A model generated the notes under the pieces. The model saw nothing but the letters and a program-made list of their open reading frames with translations, did not search any database and was not told where the DNA came from. Both the position numbers and the translations under genes were made by a program. A stretch of DNA of 64,000 bases, from NCBI RefSeq assembly GCF_041346945.1, contig NZ_CP166850.1, positions 3,162,001 through 3,226,000 of the forward strand, given 5' to 3'. The DNA comes from Amycolatopsis sp. cg9. Lineage in GTDB: Bacteria; Actinomycetota; Actinomycetes; Mycobacteriales; Pseudonocardiaceae. This document shows positions 35,066 through 46,488 of the stretch, piece after piece (the first letter of the stretch is position 1; every line of letters starts with the position of its first letter).

Positions 35066-36202
35066 CTAGAAGGCCGGTCCTTTGCCGAAGTAGGCCTTGC
35101 AGCCCAGGTTGTACTCGGTGGCGACCTCCAGCACGTTCTTGCCGCCGTCGACCGGCAGCAGCGTCGAGGAGTAGTTGGGGCAGAAGTTGTTGTAGATGCC
35201 GGTGATGTGCACGGGAGCGGGCAGCTCGTACCAGTGACCGGTGCCGAAGTTGTCGTTCGCCAGCAGGACCTGCCCGTTGTTCGGCTGCGGCTTCCCCTTG
35301 GCGTTGGTGTAGATCTGCCCGACCATGACGATCCGCACACCGTTCGGGCCGCCGGGGAACAGCGTGATGGTCTGCGCGTGCTGGAAGTAGTTGCCGTTCG
35401 CGGTGTTCACCCGGGTGCCGGGGTCGGCGGGGTCGCCCCAGTTGGCGCCGTCGGCCGAGATCTTGAAGTACGGGTCGCAGTAGCGGTCGCGGTAGTTGCA
35501 GATCTCGTAGGCGAAGTAGTAGCGGCCGTCGGGCAGCCGCCGGATGATCGGCATGCCGGGGCGGACGCGGTCCGGCGGGATCGCCATGGTGAGCTGCTTG
35601 GTGCCCCAGGTCACACCGTCGGTCGAGGCGACCCGGTTCAGCACCTGCGCGTACTTCGGCGCCTGCGTCTCGTCGGCGTAGTGCAGCCAGAGCGTGCCGC
35701 CGGCGTCGACCGTGAACTCGGGCTCCCAGATGCCGTCGATGTTGTGCGACCGCGCGGCCTCGGCCAGGAAGCTCCACGCGCGGCCGCCGTCCTTGCTGGC
35801 CCAGATCCGGATCCCGACGCGGCGCTGCGGACCGGCGTCCTGCCGGTAGGACGCGGCCCACAGCAGCGTGCCGGCGCGGAGCTTGCCGACCCGCTGCGGC
35901 AGCTCGTAGACGGTGCCGCAGCACATCCCGTAGCGGCCGTCGGGGTCGTGGATCTCGCCGATCTTGTGGAACGACTCGCCCTCGTCCGTGCTCTCCATGA
36001 CGGGGGTGAACTTGCCGCCGGCGTCCTCGCTGGTCAGCGTGGCGATGATGCGCCCGCGGCCGATGATCGAGTGGTCGAGCCGGATGAGCCGCGCGTACGA
36101 GCCGTACCCGGGCACGAGCTGCTTGCGCTCGGCCGCGCTCGCGGGGGTGAGCAGCGTCGCGAGGAGCGTCAGCGGCAGCACGAAGACGAGAAAACGGCGC
36201 AT
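35066..36202 (-). CDS. Secreted sialidase-like (BNR-type) beta-propeller protein
   Basis: 378 aa from ATG 36202, chosen because a typical signal peptide starts there (MRRFLVFVLPLTLLATLLTP, cleavage near ASA). The mature part has sialidase-superfamily blades with Asp-box-like strings (STDEGESFHKIGEI, SKDGGRAWSFL, SADGANWGDP) and several Cys pairs (GMCCGTVYEL, EICNYRDRYCDPY). It is probably an extracellular glycan-binding or glycosidase-like protein. The catalytic Arg triad of true sialidases is not evident. It is divergent from the lipoprotein at 36403 across a 200-bp promoter region. Confidence 0.75.
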   Translation of the reverse strand: MRRFLVFVLPLTLLATLLTPASAAERKQLVPGYGSYARLIRLDHSIIGRGRIIATLTSEDAGGKFTPVMESTDEGESFHKIGEIHDPDGRYGMCCGTVYELPQRVGKLRAGTLLWAASYRQDAGPQRRVGIRIWASKDGGRAWSFLAEAARSHNIDGIWEPEFTVDAGGTLWLHYADETQAPKYAQVLNRVASTDGVTWGTKQLTMAIPPDRVRPGMPIIRRLPDGRYYFAYEICNYRDRYCDPYFKISADGANWGDPADPGTRVNTANGNYFQHAQTITLFPGGPNGVRIVMVGQIYTNAKGKPQPNNGQVLLANDNFGTGHWYELPAPVHITGIYNNFCPNYSSTLLPVDGGKNVLEVATEYNLGCKAYFGKGPAF

Positions 36203-36402
36203 CCTGACCCTCTTCCACGCGGTGACCGCGCGATTACAACACGCTGATCGGGTCCGCCGTGGACAGTCACACGGCCCATTCGCGCGTTCGGGGGGTTTGC
36301 TGTGCGCCATCGGGTGATCAATTGCGCTGGGTGACGGTAACGCGGCGGCGGAGAACGTCGAAAGATCACCGGAGGGCCGAGTGGTGGCCCCGAGGGGGAA
36401 CG

Positions 36403-37065
36403 ATGAAACTACGGCTGTTCGGCGTGCTCGTTGTGGTCTTCGCGGCGGGCTGCGCACCCGGCGGCGGCTACGGGACGATCGAGACGGCCTCGCCCGCCGC
36501 TTCGGCGCAGCTGCCGACGTCGACGGCGCCCCCGGCCCCGCGCGAGGTGCCGGCGGAGACGCACACGGGCAAGGGCAGCGGCGAGTTCGAGACCAGCTGG
36601 CCGGCCGACCAGATGGGGTTCTTCACGTTCGACTGCCCGAAGTGCACGTCGAACGTGATCATCGACTCCGACGGCGGCGAGCACGGCCTGGTCAACGCGA
36701 TCGGCGCGTACAAGGGCACGACGTGGCTGAACACGTACGAGGACCGGCCGACGAAGCGGGTGACGGTCCACGCGAACGCGGCGTGGACGGCGACGATCTC
36801 GGACTTCCGGAGCCTGCCGACGGCGGTGGCGGGGCAGGAGTCGAAAGGCAGGGGCGAGGCGGTCCTGCGGCTGCCGGCCGGGGTGTCGAAAGTGAAGTTC
36901 GCGGCCAAGACGCGGGGGAACATCGCGCTGTGGATCAACGCGGGCGACTTCCGCGATCTGCTGCTGAACCAGATCGGGGACGTGCAGGTGGAGCGGGACG
37001 TCCGGGGGCCGGGGTACCTGAAGGTGAACGGGTACGAGGCGAGCTGGACGCTGACGCCGTCCTGA
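36403..37065 (+). CDS. Putative lipoprotein of unknown function
   Basis: 220 aa from ATG 36403 with GAGGGGG upstream. It begins with a lipoprotein signal (MKLRLFGVLVVVFAAGC, lipobox AAGC, Cys17), then a Pro/Thr-rich linker to about residue 60. The mature part is a beta-rich domain (GFFTFDCPKCTSNVIIDSDGG, RVTVHANAAWTATISDF, GVSKVKFAAKTRGNIALWIN) with a CPKC pair. I do not recognise the family; the repeated beta strands suggest an extracellular binding domain. It converges on yajQ. Confidence 0.7.
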   Translation: MKLRLFGVLVVVFAAGCAPGGGYGTIETASPAASAQLPTSTAPPAPREVPAETHTGKGSGEFETSWPADQMGFFTFDCPKCTSNVIIDSDGGEHGLVNAIGAYKGTTWLNTYEDRPTKRVTVHANAAWTATISDFRSLPTAVAGQESKGRGEAVLRLPAGVSKVKFAAKTRGNIALWINAGDFRDLLLNQIGDVQVERDVRGPGYLKVNGYEASWTLTPS

Positions 37066-37099
37066 GCGGGCACCCGGTGGCCGGGTGCCCGCGCCGACG

Positions 37100-37591
37100 T
37101 CAGCGGTAGTTCGTGAACTGCAGCGCGATCTCGAAGTCCTTGCCCTTCAGCAACGCGATCACGTCCTGCAGCTGGTCCTTCTTCTTGCCCGACACCCGCA
37201 GCTGGTCGCCCTGGATCTGGGCCTGGACGCCCTTCGGGCCTTCGTCGCGGATGAACTTCGCGATCTGCTTCGCCTTGTCCGAAGCGATGCCCTGGAGGAT
37301 CTTGCCGCCGATCTTGTAGATCTTGCCCGAGAGGGCCGGCTCGCCCGCTTCGAACGCCTTCAGGGAGATGCTGCGCTTGATCAGCTTCTCCTTGAACACC
37401 TCGACCGCGGCCAGGGCGCGCTCCTCGGTCTCGGACTCGATCGCGATCGCCTCCTCGCCGGACCAGTTGATCGTCGTGCCCGTGCCGCGGAAGTCGAACC
37501 GCGTTCCGAGCTCCTTGCTCGCCTGGTTGAGCGCGTTGTCCACCTCCTGGCGGTCGACCTTGCTCACGACGTCGAAAGAGGGATCCGCCAC
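37100..37591 (-). CDS. yajQ: YajQ-family cyclic-di-GMP/nucleotide-binding protein
   Basis: 163 aa, the usual family length. The sequence begins [23 protein letters not shown] and contains [23 protein letters not shown] and [21 protein letters not shown], all typical of YajQ, a two-domain ferredoxin-like protein. Members bind c-di-GMP or RNA and affect gene expression. A membrane EAL-domain protein lies about 6 kb away, but no link is shown. Confidence 0.92.
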   Translation of the reverse strand: MADPSFDVVSKVDRQEVDNALNQASKELGTRFDFRGTGTTINWSGEEAIAIESETEERALAAVEVFKEKLIKRSISLKAFEAGEPALSGKIYKIGGKILQGIASDKAKQIAKFIRDEGPKGVQAQIQGDQLRVSGKKKDQLQDVIALLKGKDFEIALQFTNYR

Positions 37592-37663
37592 GTGTCCTCA
37601 CACCTCGTACTCGCTTGTCAGGGGCCACCCAGCCTAGCCCCCACCGGGGGATGGGTATCCCGG

Positions 37664-37694
37664 TTGACCCCCGCCCGGACCCGTTGGGTAAGCT
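37664..37694 (+). promoter_or_regulatory. Candidate tRNA-Tyr promoter
   Basis: TTGACC (37664-37669) and TAAGCT (37689-37694) separated by 19 nt, about 26 nt before the tRNA. The spacing is a little long, so this is tentative. Confidence 0.45.
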
Positions 37695-37720
37695 TCTCCC
37701 CGGCCGGTTCGCCCGGCCTT

Positions 37721-37803
37721 GGCGGGTTACCCGAGTGGCCAAAGGGGACTGGCTGTAAACCAGTTGGCTTACGCCTACGGGGGTTCGAATCCCTCACCCG
37801 CCA
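37721..37803 (+). tRNA. tRNA-Tyr (GTA)
   Basis: The acceptor GGCGGGT pairs with ACCCGCC and the discriminator is A. The anticodon arm CTGG-CTGTAAA-CCAG has anticodon GTA. The T loop is GGTTCGAATCC. A variable arm gives the 83-nt class II length expected for bacterial tRNA-Tyr. CCA is not encoded. A strong terminator follows. Confidence 0.93.
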
Positions 37804-37810
37804 CCCCGGG

Positions 37811-37852
37811 AAAGCCCCGTGTCACGATGTGAGCCGTGACACGGGGCTTTTT
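37811..37852 (+). terminator. Rho-independent terminator after tRNA-Tyr
   Basis: AAAGCCCCGTGTCACG pairs with CGTGACACGGGGCTTT, ending in TTTTT. It is the clearest terminator in the window. Confidence 0.9.
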
Positions 37853-38067
37853 CGTCGTTCGTCAGCTATGCCGCGATTGTGTGAATTGTCGATGAATAAC
37901 GCCGTGCTGCGATTGACCACACGATTCGGCGGGCGTTGTGCCGCGCAACGGGTGAAGATTCATTCGCCCTTTCGCCCGCATTTCGAAGTATTTCCTTGAA
38001 TCGGTAACGGCCTTCGGGATCCTCCCGACCCCTGCAGGGGGCAGGGGACAATCCAGTGGAGGTGCGC

Positions 38068-38874
38068 ATGCCGGTACGCGGGACGCTCGAAGACCCGACG
38101 CGCGAGCAGCTCGTGCGGGTCCAGTACGCCGATGCCGAGCTCGTCGCCGACTACGCCGATGCCTACTCCGGGTGGGGGCCGGCCGCGCGGTACCACCGTT
38201 CGCGGCTCCACGCCGTCGACCGGGTGCTGCGGGAACACCCGGGTGGCGCGCTCCTCGACGTCGGGTGCGGGCCGGGGATGATGGTGCGGCACCTGCTCGA
38301 CGACCGGCCGGGGGACTTCGCCGTGACCGGGTGCGACCGGTCCGCCGCGATGGTCGACGCCGCCCGGCGGCGCGCCGGAAAAGGTGCGGATTTCTCCGTC
38401 GGTGACATCCGGGAAATGCCGTTCGCCGACGGCGCTTTCGACATCGCGCTCGCGATGGGCGTGCTCGAATACGTGGACATCGGGCCCGCACTGCACGAAA
38501 TCGCCCGCGTGGTCCGGCCCGGCGGGCTCGTGGCCGTCACCATGCTCAACCCGCGCAGTCCGTACCGGCTCGTCGAATGGGGGTTGTACTGGCCGGCGCG
38601 CCGGATGCTCGGCGGGCTCGAAGAAGCTTTCCACGTCCCGCGGCGGCACGGGGCGCGCCGCACCGGGATCCGGGCTTACGCGCCGCGGCGGCTGCGCCAC
38701 GAGCTGTGGCGGGCCGGGCTGCAGGCCGAGGACACGCTCTTCTACGACGTCACCGCGCTGCTGCCGCCGTTCGACCGGCTCGTCCGCCGGCCGGACCGTC
38801 CGGAGAGGACGGTCGCGCGCGGGATCGCGGGCCGGCTCGGCACCGGGTACCTGATCGCCGCCCGGCGGCTCTGA
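38068..38874 (+). CDS. Class I SAM-dependent methyltransferase
   Basis: 268 aa from ATG 38068 with GGAGGTG at 4-10 nt upstream. SAM site: LLDVGCGPGMMVRHLL (motif I), VTGCDRSAAMVDAARRR (motif II acidic), DIREMPFADGAFDIALAMGVLEYV and VVRPGGLVAVTML. This is the UbiE/Methyltransf_11 type acting on small molecules; the substrate is unknown. It is a single gene between the tRNA-Tyr terminator and a bidirectional terminator at 38883-38925. Confidence 0.88.
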   Translation: MPVRGTLEDPTREQLVRVQYADAELVADYADAYSGWGPAARYHRSRLHAVDRVLREHPGGALLDVGCGPGMMVRHLLDDRPGDFAVTGCDRSAAMVDAARRRAGKGADFSVGDIREMPFADGAFDIALAMGVLEYVDIGPALHEIARVVRPGGLVAVTMLNPRSPYRLVEWGLYWPARRMLGGLEEAFHVPRRHGARRTGIRAYAPRRLRHELWRAGLQAEDTLFYDVTALLPPFDRLVRRPDRPERTVARGIAGRLGTGYLIAARRL

Positions 38875-38882
38875 GCGTGCGC

Positions 38883-38925
38883 GAACGGCCGGTTTCCCTG
38901 GGGGGAAGGGGGAAACCGGCCGTTC
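38883..38925. terminator. Bidirectional stem-loop between methyltransferase gene and lon
   Basis: GAACGGCCGGTTTCCC pairs with GGGAAACCGGCCGTTC around a G-rich loop. It is placed between convergent stops, so it probably serves both genes. Confidence 0.8.
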
Positions 38926-38946
38926 GTCAGGTGGCGGCGCTCGGGG

Positions 38947-41349
<2,403 letters not shown>

Positions 41350-41364
41350 GTGCACTCCTCGGTT

Positions 41365-41387
41365 AGTTGAGTCTGCCTAGCTCAACT
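41365..41387 (-). promoter_or_regulatory. HAIR-like HspR operator upstream of lon
   Basis: GTTGAGT (41366-41372), 7-nt spacer, GCTCAAC (41380-41386). The known HAIR consensus is CTTGAGT-N7-ACTCAAG, so the core, symmetry and spacing all match with two base changes on the outer and inner ends. It ends 15 bp before the lon start. It predicts heat-shock control by HspR. Confidence 0.75.
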
Positions 41388-41449
41388 CTCCGATGGGTGT
41401 GTTTGTTTCCGATGGTGCGTTCGCCCACAGCGATCAAGAAAACCGCAGG

Positions 41450-42304
41450 TCAGCCGCCTGGTCGTGCCGCGATGCCGCACCACGCGTACGGGCGGGCTTC
41501 CGCCTCCAGCGCGTTCAGCTTCCGGTCGGGCCGCCAGTCCGGCAGGTGCACGATGCCGGGTTCCAGCAGCGGCCAGTCGCCGAACAGCGGCGCGATCTCT
41601 TCGCGGTCGCGCAGCCAGACCGGGTTGCTCGTCTTGCGGTACTGCTCGACGAACCAGCGCAGCCCTTCGAGCGTCTCGCCGCTGCCGTCGCCCTCGCTCA
41701 TCTGCGAGATGGCCAGCCAGCTGCCGGGCGCGAGCGCGTCGCGGTACCGGGCCAGCAGCCCCTCCGGGTCGTCGTCCGGGCCGACGAAGTGCAGCACCGC
41801 CATCATCATCAGGCAGACCGGCTGCGAAAAGTCGATGAGCCGCTTCGTCTCCTCGGCGCGCAGGACGGCCTTCGCGTCCCGCATGTCCGCCTGCACGATG
41901 CCGGCCCAGTCGGTCGCCGCCTCCTCTTCGAGGATCAGCGTCGCGTGCGCCACGGCGACCGGCTCGTAGTCGACGTAGACGACCCTGGCGTCGTGCTCGT
42001 CGGGCAGCTCGGCCTCGACGACCTCGTGCACGTTCCCGGCGGTCGGGACGCCGGAGCCGAGGTCGATGAACTGCCGGATCCCCGCCCGCAGGGCCGCCCG
42101 CACCGCGCGGTTCATGAACTCGCGGTTCTGCTTCGAGCCGGGCCGCACCAGCGGCCACTGCTGCTCCATGCGCCTGCCGAATTCGCGGTCCACGGCCCAG
42201 TTCTGGGTGCCGCCCAGGTACCAGTCGTAGATCCGGGCCGCGGACGGCTTTTCGGTGTCGACGCCCTCGGGCGCTCTCGGCGCGGAATCCCGCTGGTCGC
42301 TCAC
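41450..42304 (-). CDS. SAM-dependent methyltransferase (DUF574/Methyltransf_19)
   Basis: 284 aa. Typical of the actinobacterial DUF574 family: ARIYDWYLGGTQNWAVDREFG near the N-terminus, IRQFIDLGSGVPTAGNVHEV for SAM binding, VVYVDYEPVAVAHA, and FVGPDDDPEGLLARYRDALAPGSWLAISQ. Genomes of this group carry many copies; substrates are mostly unknown. It sits alone upstream of lon in the same direction. Confidence 0.87.
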   Translation of the reverse strand: MSDQRDSAPRAPEGVDTEKPSAARIYDWYLGGTQNWAVDREFGRRMEQQWPLVRPGSKQNREFMNRAVRAALRAGIRQFIDLGSGVPTAGNVHEVVEAELPDEHDARVVYVDYEPVAVAHATLILEEEAATDWAGIVQADMRDAKAVLRAEETKRLIDFSQPVCLMMMAVLHFVGPDDDPEGLLARYRDALAPGSWLAISQMSEGDGSGETLEGLRWFVEQYRKTSNPVWLRDREEIAPLFGDWPLLEPGIVHLPDWRPDRKLNALEAEARPYAWCGIAARPGG

Positions 42305-42373
42305 TCCCGGCTCCCCTCGCTCTGCGGGAGCCAGCCTATAAGGACCGCGCGCCGCCGGTAATCCTCCGTTTGT

Positions 42374-43321
42374 TCAGCGCACGGCCGGGCGGCGCTGCCA
42401 GTACGTCCACAGCGGCCGGTACCCCTGGGCGTACCAGAACGGCGTCGACAGCGGGTTCGCCGCCGCGTGGTGCAGCAGGACGACGTCGGCGCCCCCTTCG
42501 TCCAGGACGTGGTGGGCGTGGGTGGCCAGCGCGGTGCCGACGCCGGACGAGCGCGCCGCCTCCGCGACGGCCAGCCACGACAGGTAGCCGACGCGGGCCG
42601 CGGCGACGCGGTCGCTGATCCACCCGGTCTCGCCGGGGTGCTGGATGCTCACCATGCCGAGCGGGCGGCCGTACAGCTCGGCGATCCACAGTGGCGGTTC
42701 CGGCCGGTTCAGCTGCTCGGCCAGGTCCTTGGCGAGGATGTCCTCGACACCGGTGCGCCAGTTCACCGTGCCGTACTGGGCGTCGTAGGAGTGCAGCTCC
42801 ATGCCGAGCTCGACCGCGGTTTCGAGGTCGCCGGGCTCCGCGCGGCGGATCTTGACGCCCGGCGTGCCGAGCGGGGTCGCCGGGACCATCCGCTGGGACG
42901 GCCGCACGGCGACCACCCGCAGCGGCGCGAACCCGTGGTGCAGCATTTCGCGCGCGCCGGCGGCGTCCCGGCTCGCGCGGGGGACGACCGCCGCGGTCTC
43001 GGTGTCGCCGTGCTCGGCGACCGCGCGCAGATGTTCATCCCATCGAGTGAGGAGGGCGTCCAGGGCCCCGGCCGGCTGGGGGCCGGCCAGCTGGAGGTCG
43101 AGGCGGTGCTCGGTCAGCGCGCGCCAGGGCGCGTTGGGGGCGTCGCGGTCGACCTGGACGCGGGAAGCGAGCCCGGAAGCGGCGGAGTCACCCGTCGCCA
43201 CCTCCAGGACCACGGCGTTTTCGGCCGCTTCGAACGGGGTCGAGCCGGGGAGCAGGGAGTCCACCGCCGCGAGCCGTGCCGCGTGTTCGGTGGCGATCGC
43301 ATCGCTGTGCATGGGGCACAT
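42374..43321 (-). CDS. GNAT-family N-acetyltransferase with degenerate N-terminal domain
   Basis: 315 aa from ATG 43321, with a second ATG at 43312; neither has a strong ribosome site. The C-terminal half (from about residue 155) is a GNAT domain: VKIRRAEPGDLETAVELGMEL, PLGMVSIQHPG, LSWLAVAEAARSSGVGTALATH with the acetyl-CoA loop R-x-x-G-x-G, and FWYAQGYRPLW at the end. The N-terminal half has the same length as a GNAT fold but no clear motif, suggesting a tandem with one dead unit. The substrate is unknown. Confidence 0.8.
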   Translation of the reverse strand: MCPMHSDAIATEHAARLAAVDSLLPGSTPFEAAENAVVLEVATGDSAASGLASRVQVDRDAPNAPWRALTEHRLDLQLAGPQPAGALDALLTRWDEHLRAVAEHGDTETAAVVPRASRDAAGAREMLHHGFAPLRVVAVRPSQRMVPATPLGTPGVKIRRAEPGDLETAVELGMELHSYDAQYGTVNWRTGVEDILAKDLAEQLNRPEPPLWIAELYGRPLGMVSIQHPGETGWISDRVAAARVGYLSWLAVAEAARSSGVGTALATHAHHVLDEGGADVVLLHHAAANPLSTPFWYAQGYRPLWTYWQRRPAVR

Positions 43322-43550
43322 TCAAGCGCTACCCGGGCCTCGATGCGCCAGGAACCACCCGAGCGTCGCACACCTGCTGTTTCACCCCTTGGTCCACGCA
43401 GGTCAGCGCCGTCGAGGCATTGTTAACCCTGGGGTGATCTCCTACTGTCTCGAAAGGGACACGGGTACGCCCTACGGGGTACGGTATGGCCCTTGTCCAC
43501 ACCCGAAGTCACGGATCAGCACCGGTGGACAAGCCGGGAGGGAAGGTCGG

Positions 43551-46208
43551 ATGCCGGACACCAACGCCCACGGCGACGCCGTCGCGCAGGCGCAGCCCGG
43601 GCCGGGAGCCGCTTCCGGGACACCACCGCAACCCGCCGCCTCCGCCGAAGCCCGCACGGACGAACGCCGGTTCCGCGCCTACACCTTCGCCGTACTGAGC
43701 CTCGGGCTCGTCGCCGCGTTCGCCGTCGGCTCGTGGCAACCGTTCCACTGGGACAGCAAGCTGCTGTGGATCGGGCCGGTGCTCGCGGTCGCGTTCCTGC
43801 TCGCCGAGCAGCTGGGCATCAACGTCGACGTCCGCAGCGGTATCTCGTGGACCATCTCCTTCACCGAGATCCCGCTCGTCATCGGGTTCTTCGTCGCGCC
43901 GTTCGAAGTCGTGCTGGCCGCGCACCTGGTCGCCGGGATCGGCACGCTGCTCGCGCGGAAGGTCGCCGGCCGCGTCCTCTACAACGCGGGCGCGTTCCTG
44001 CTCGAGATCACCGGCGCGTTCGCCGTCGCCGGGCTCGTCAAGTACGCCGTCGGGGCCGGCACCGGCGACAAGTTCCCGTGGGTCGCCGCGCTGGCGGGCA
44101 CCCTGACCGCGCCGCTCGTGAGCACCCTGCTCGCGCTGGCCGCGGTCCGCGTGCTGCGGCGCCGGATGCGGGTCAGCACCGCGGTCCGGCTCACCGCGCG
44201 GATCCTGGTCGTCGGGTTCGTCAACGCGTCCGTCGGCCTCTCCGGCTACCTCGTCATTTCGAACACGCCCAAGGCGTGGCCGCTGGTGCTCGCCGTCTTC
44301 CTCGGCCTGACCGCGCTGTACTGGGCCTATTCGGACCTGCTGCGCGAGCAGCGGGACATGGAAGCGCTCTCCGACGTCAGCCTGATGGTGGCCCGCTCCG
44401 GCCAGCTGGCCGCGGCCCGCCCGGCCGGTCGCGCCGACGAGCTCGTCGGCGGCGTCGACGTCCGCGAGTGGGCGACGATCGCCGAGCGCATCAAGGACCA
44501 GCTCGCCGCGGGCCGCGTCGTGCTCCGGCTGCGGCTCGAGGCGAAGGACCCGCTGCGCGTCGTCGTCGCGGGCGACGACCTGCCGCCCGCCGACCCCGCC
44601 GCCGACGACCCGCTGCTGCGGCTGCCCGGCGCGCACGTCCGCCACTTCCGGATCACCGAGGCCAACCCCGACGTCCGCGCGGCGCTGCTCGACCGCGGCG
44701 CGCAGGAGGCGCTCGTCGTCCCGCTGCGCAGCGCGAACCAGCTGCTCGGCGTCGTCGAGGCGCACGACCGGCTGTCGCGCTGGCGCGGGTTCGGCAAGTA
44801 CGACGTCCAGCTGCTCGGCACGATGGCCAGCCACCTCGCGACGTCGCTGGACAACCGGCGGCTGCTGGCGACGCTGCGCCACGACGCCTACCACGACCCG
44901 CTCACCGGGCACCTCAACCGGCTGGGCTTCCGGCAGGTGGCGAAGGAACCGCTGCGTGACTTCGCCACCAACGCCGTGGTGCTCCGCATCGACCTCGACG
45001 TCTTCTCCACGGTCAGCGACGCGCTGGGCTACGCCTGGGCGGACCGGATGGTGATCGCCGCCGCCCGCCGCATCCGCGACGCGCTCGGCCCCGACGTCCC
45101 GCTCGCCCGGCTCGAAGGCGCGTCCTTCGCGGCCCTGCTCGTCGGCTGCCCGCCGGAGGACGCCCACCACGCGGCGGAACGGCTGCGCGAAGGGCTTTCC
45201 GCGCCGTACCCGGTCGACCGGCTGTCGGTCGAGGCGAACGCGATGATCGGCTACGCGACGACGACCCCCGAGGAGTCGGGCGACGTCGTCGACATCGAAG
45301 GCCTGCTGCAGCGCGCCGACGTCGCCGTCCGCGCCACGAAGGGCGGCGAAGAGGTCCGCGGCTACGTGCCGAGCATGGGCCAGATCTTCCTGCGCCGCTT
45401 CCAGATGGTCACGCAGTTCCGGCAGTCCCTCGAGGACGGCCAGGTCAGCGTCCACTACCAGCCGAAGATCACGCTGCCGAACCGGCAGGTGGCCGGCGTC
45501 GAGGCGCTCGTCCGCTGGGTGCACCCGGAGTTCGGGCGGCTCGGCCCGGACGAGTTCGTCCCGGCCATCGAAGCGGCGGGCCTGATCGGCGTCCTGACGT
45601 CGTTCGTGCTCGGCGAGGCGCTCAAGCGCTGCCGCAAGTGGCTCGACGAAGGCCTGCGGATCTCGGTGGCGGTCAACCTGTCGGTGCGCAACCTGGCCGA
45701 CGAGGACTTCCCGAACAAGGTCGCCCGCGCGCTGGAGCACCACGGCATCCCGCCCGAGCTGCTGACGTTCGAGCTCACCGAGTCCGGCGTGATGTCCGAC
45801 CCGCAGAAAGCGCTGCCGATCCTGCGCGAGCTGCACTCGCTGGGCATCGTGCTGGCGGTCGACGACTTCGGCACCGGCTACTCGTCGCTGGCCTATCTGC
45901 GGCAGCTGCCGGTCGACCAGGTCAAGATCGACAAGAGCTTCGTCCTCGGCATGGGCACCGACCTCGGCGACCTCGCCGTGGTGCGGTCGATCGTCGAACT
46001 GGGCCATTCGCTCGGGCTCACGGTGGTGGCGGAAGGCGTCGAGGAGGACGTCGCCCGAGACCAGCTGGAGGCGATGGGCTGCGACGTCGCCCAGGGCTAC
46101 CTGATCTCGCGGCCGCTGCCGGAGGACCGCCTGGAGGCGTGGCTGCAGGCCCGCACCGCGCGCTCGCCGGGCCGGCACTCCGAGACCGTGCTGACCCTGC
46201 TGACCTGA
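43551..46208 (+). CDS. Membrane c-di-GMP phosphodiesterase with degenerate GGDEF and intact EAL
   Basis: 885 aa from ATG 43551 (GGGAGGGAAGG upstream); the open frame before it is antisense. Residues about 40-260 hold six or so membrane helices of a MASE-like sensor, about 290-430 a GAF-like region, 450-590 a GGDEF fold and 615-870 an EAL domain. The cyclase signature is destroyed: E-G-A-S-F at 522-526 replaces GGDEF. The EAL site is complete (VEALVRW, NLSVRNL, ELTESG, DDFGTGYSS, KIDKSF, EGVE). The prediction is a c-di-GMP hydrolase in which the GGDEF domain may sense GTP. It is divergent from the GNAT gene across 229 bp. Confidence 0.9.
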   Translation: MPDTNAHGDAVAQAQPGPGAASGTPPQPAASAEARTDERRFRAYTFAVLSLGLVAAFAVGSWQPFHWDSKLLWIGPVLAVAFLLAEQLGINVDVRSGISWTISFTEIPLVIGFFVAPFEVVLAAHLVAGIGTLLARKVAGRVLYNAGAFLLEITGAFAVAGLVKYAVGAGTGDKFPWVAALAGTLTAPLVSTLLALAAVRVLRRRMRVSTAVRLTARILVVGFVNASVGLSGYLVISNTPKAWPLVLAVFLGLTALYWAYSDLLREQRDMEALSDVSLMVARSGQLAAARPAGRADELVGGVDVREWATIAERIKDQLAAGRVVLRLRLEAKDPLRVVVAGDDLPPADPAADDPLLRLPGAHVRHFRITEANPDVRAALLDRGAQEALVVPLRSANQLLGVVEAHDRLSRWRGFGKYDVQLLGTMASHLATSLDNRRLLATLRHDAYHDPLTGHLNRLGFRQVAKEPLRDFATNAVVLRIDLDVFSTVSDALGYAWADRMVIAAARRIRDALGPDVPLARLEGASFAALLVGCPPEDAHHAAERLREGLSAPYPVDRLSVEANAMIGYATTTPEESGDVVDIEGLLQRADVAVRATKGGEEVRGYVPSMGQIFLRRFQMVTQFRQSLEDGQVSVHYQPKITLPNRQVAGVEALVRWVHPEFGRLGPDEFVPAIEAAGLIGVLTSFVLGEALKRCRKWLDEGLRISVAVNLSVRNLADEDFPNKVARALEHHGIPPELLTFELTESGVMSDPQKALPILRELHSLGIVLAVDDFGTGYSSLAYLRQLPVDQVKIDKSFVLGMGTDLGDLAVVRSIVELGHSLGLTVVAEGVEEDVARDQLEAMGCDVAQGYLISRPLPEDRLEAWLQARTARSPGRHSETVLTLLT

Positions 46209-46288
46209 GGTTTTGTGCTAAGGGGACCCCGGTTGCACGGCCGGGTGACGGGCCTTGCTAATCTTTCCAAGTCCTCGCGAGAGGCCAG

Positions 46289-46361
46289 GCCCCTTTAGCT
46301 CAGTCGGCAGAGCGTCTCCATGGTAAGGAGAAGGTCTACGGTTCGATTCCGTAAAGGGGCT
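46289..46361 (+). tRNA. tRNA-Thr (GGT)
   Basis: The acceptor GCCCCTT pairs with AAGGGGC, followed by T. The anticodon arm TCTCC-ATGGTAA-GGAGA has anticodon GGT. The D arm is GCTCAGTCGGCAGAGC and the T arm GGTTCGATTCC. CCA is not encoded. Confidence 0.93.
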
Positions 46362-46370
46362 CCGCGAGTG

Positions 46371-46475
46371 GGCGAGCTATGCGCGGGGAAAACCCGCGCC
46401 TAGCTCGCTTCGCGGTGTCCGTCTGGGGGCCAAGCCCCCAGGCCCCGCCAGGGGCAAGCCCCCTGGACCCCCGGG
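46371..46475. repeat. Three stacked hairpins between tRNA-Thr and tRNA-Met
   Basis: One long imperfect stem uses GCGAGCTATGCGCGGG and its CCCGCG-CCTAGCTCGC partner around GAAAA. Two short GC hairpins follow: TGGGGGCCAAGCCCCCA and CCAGGGGCAAGCCCCCTGG. They may be processing or termination signals, or GC-rich repeat units common in actinomycete spacers. Confidence 0.55.
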
Positions 46476-46488
46476 GTGGGCACGACAG

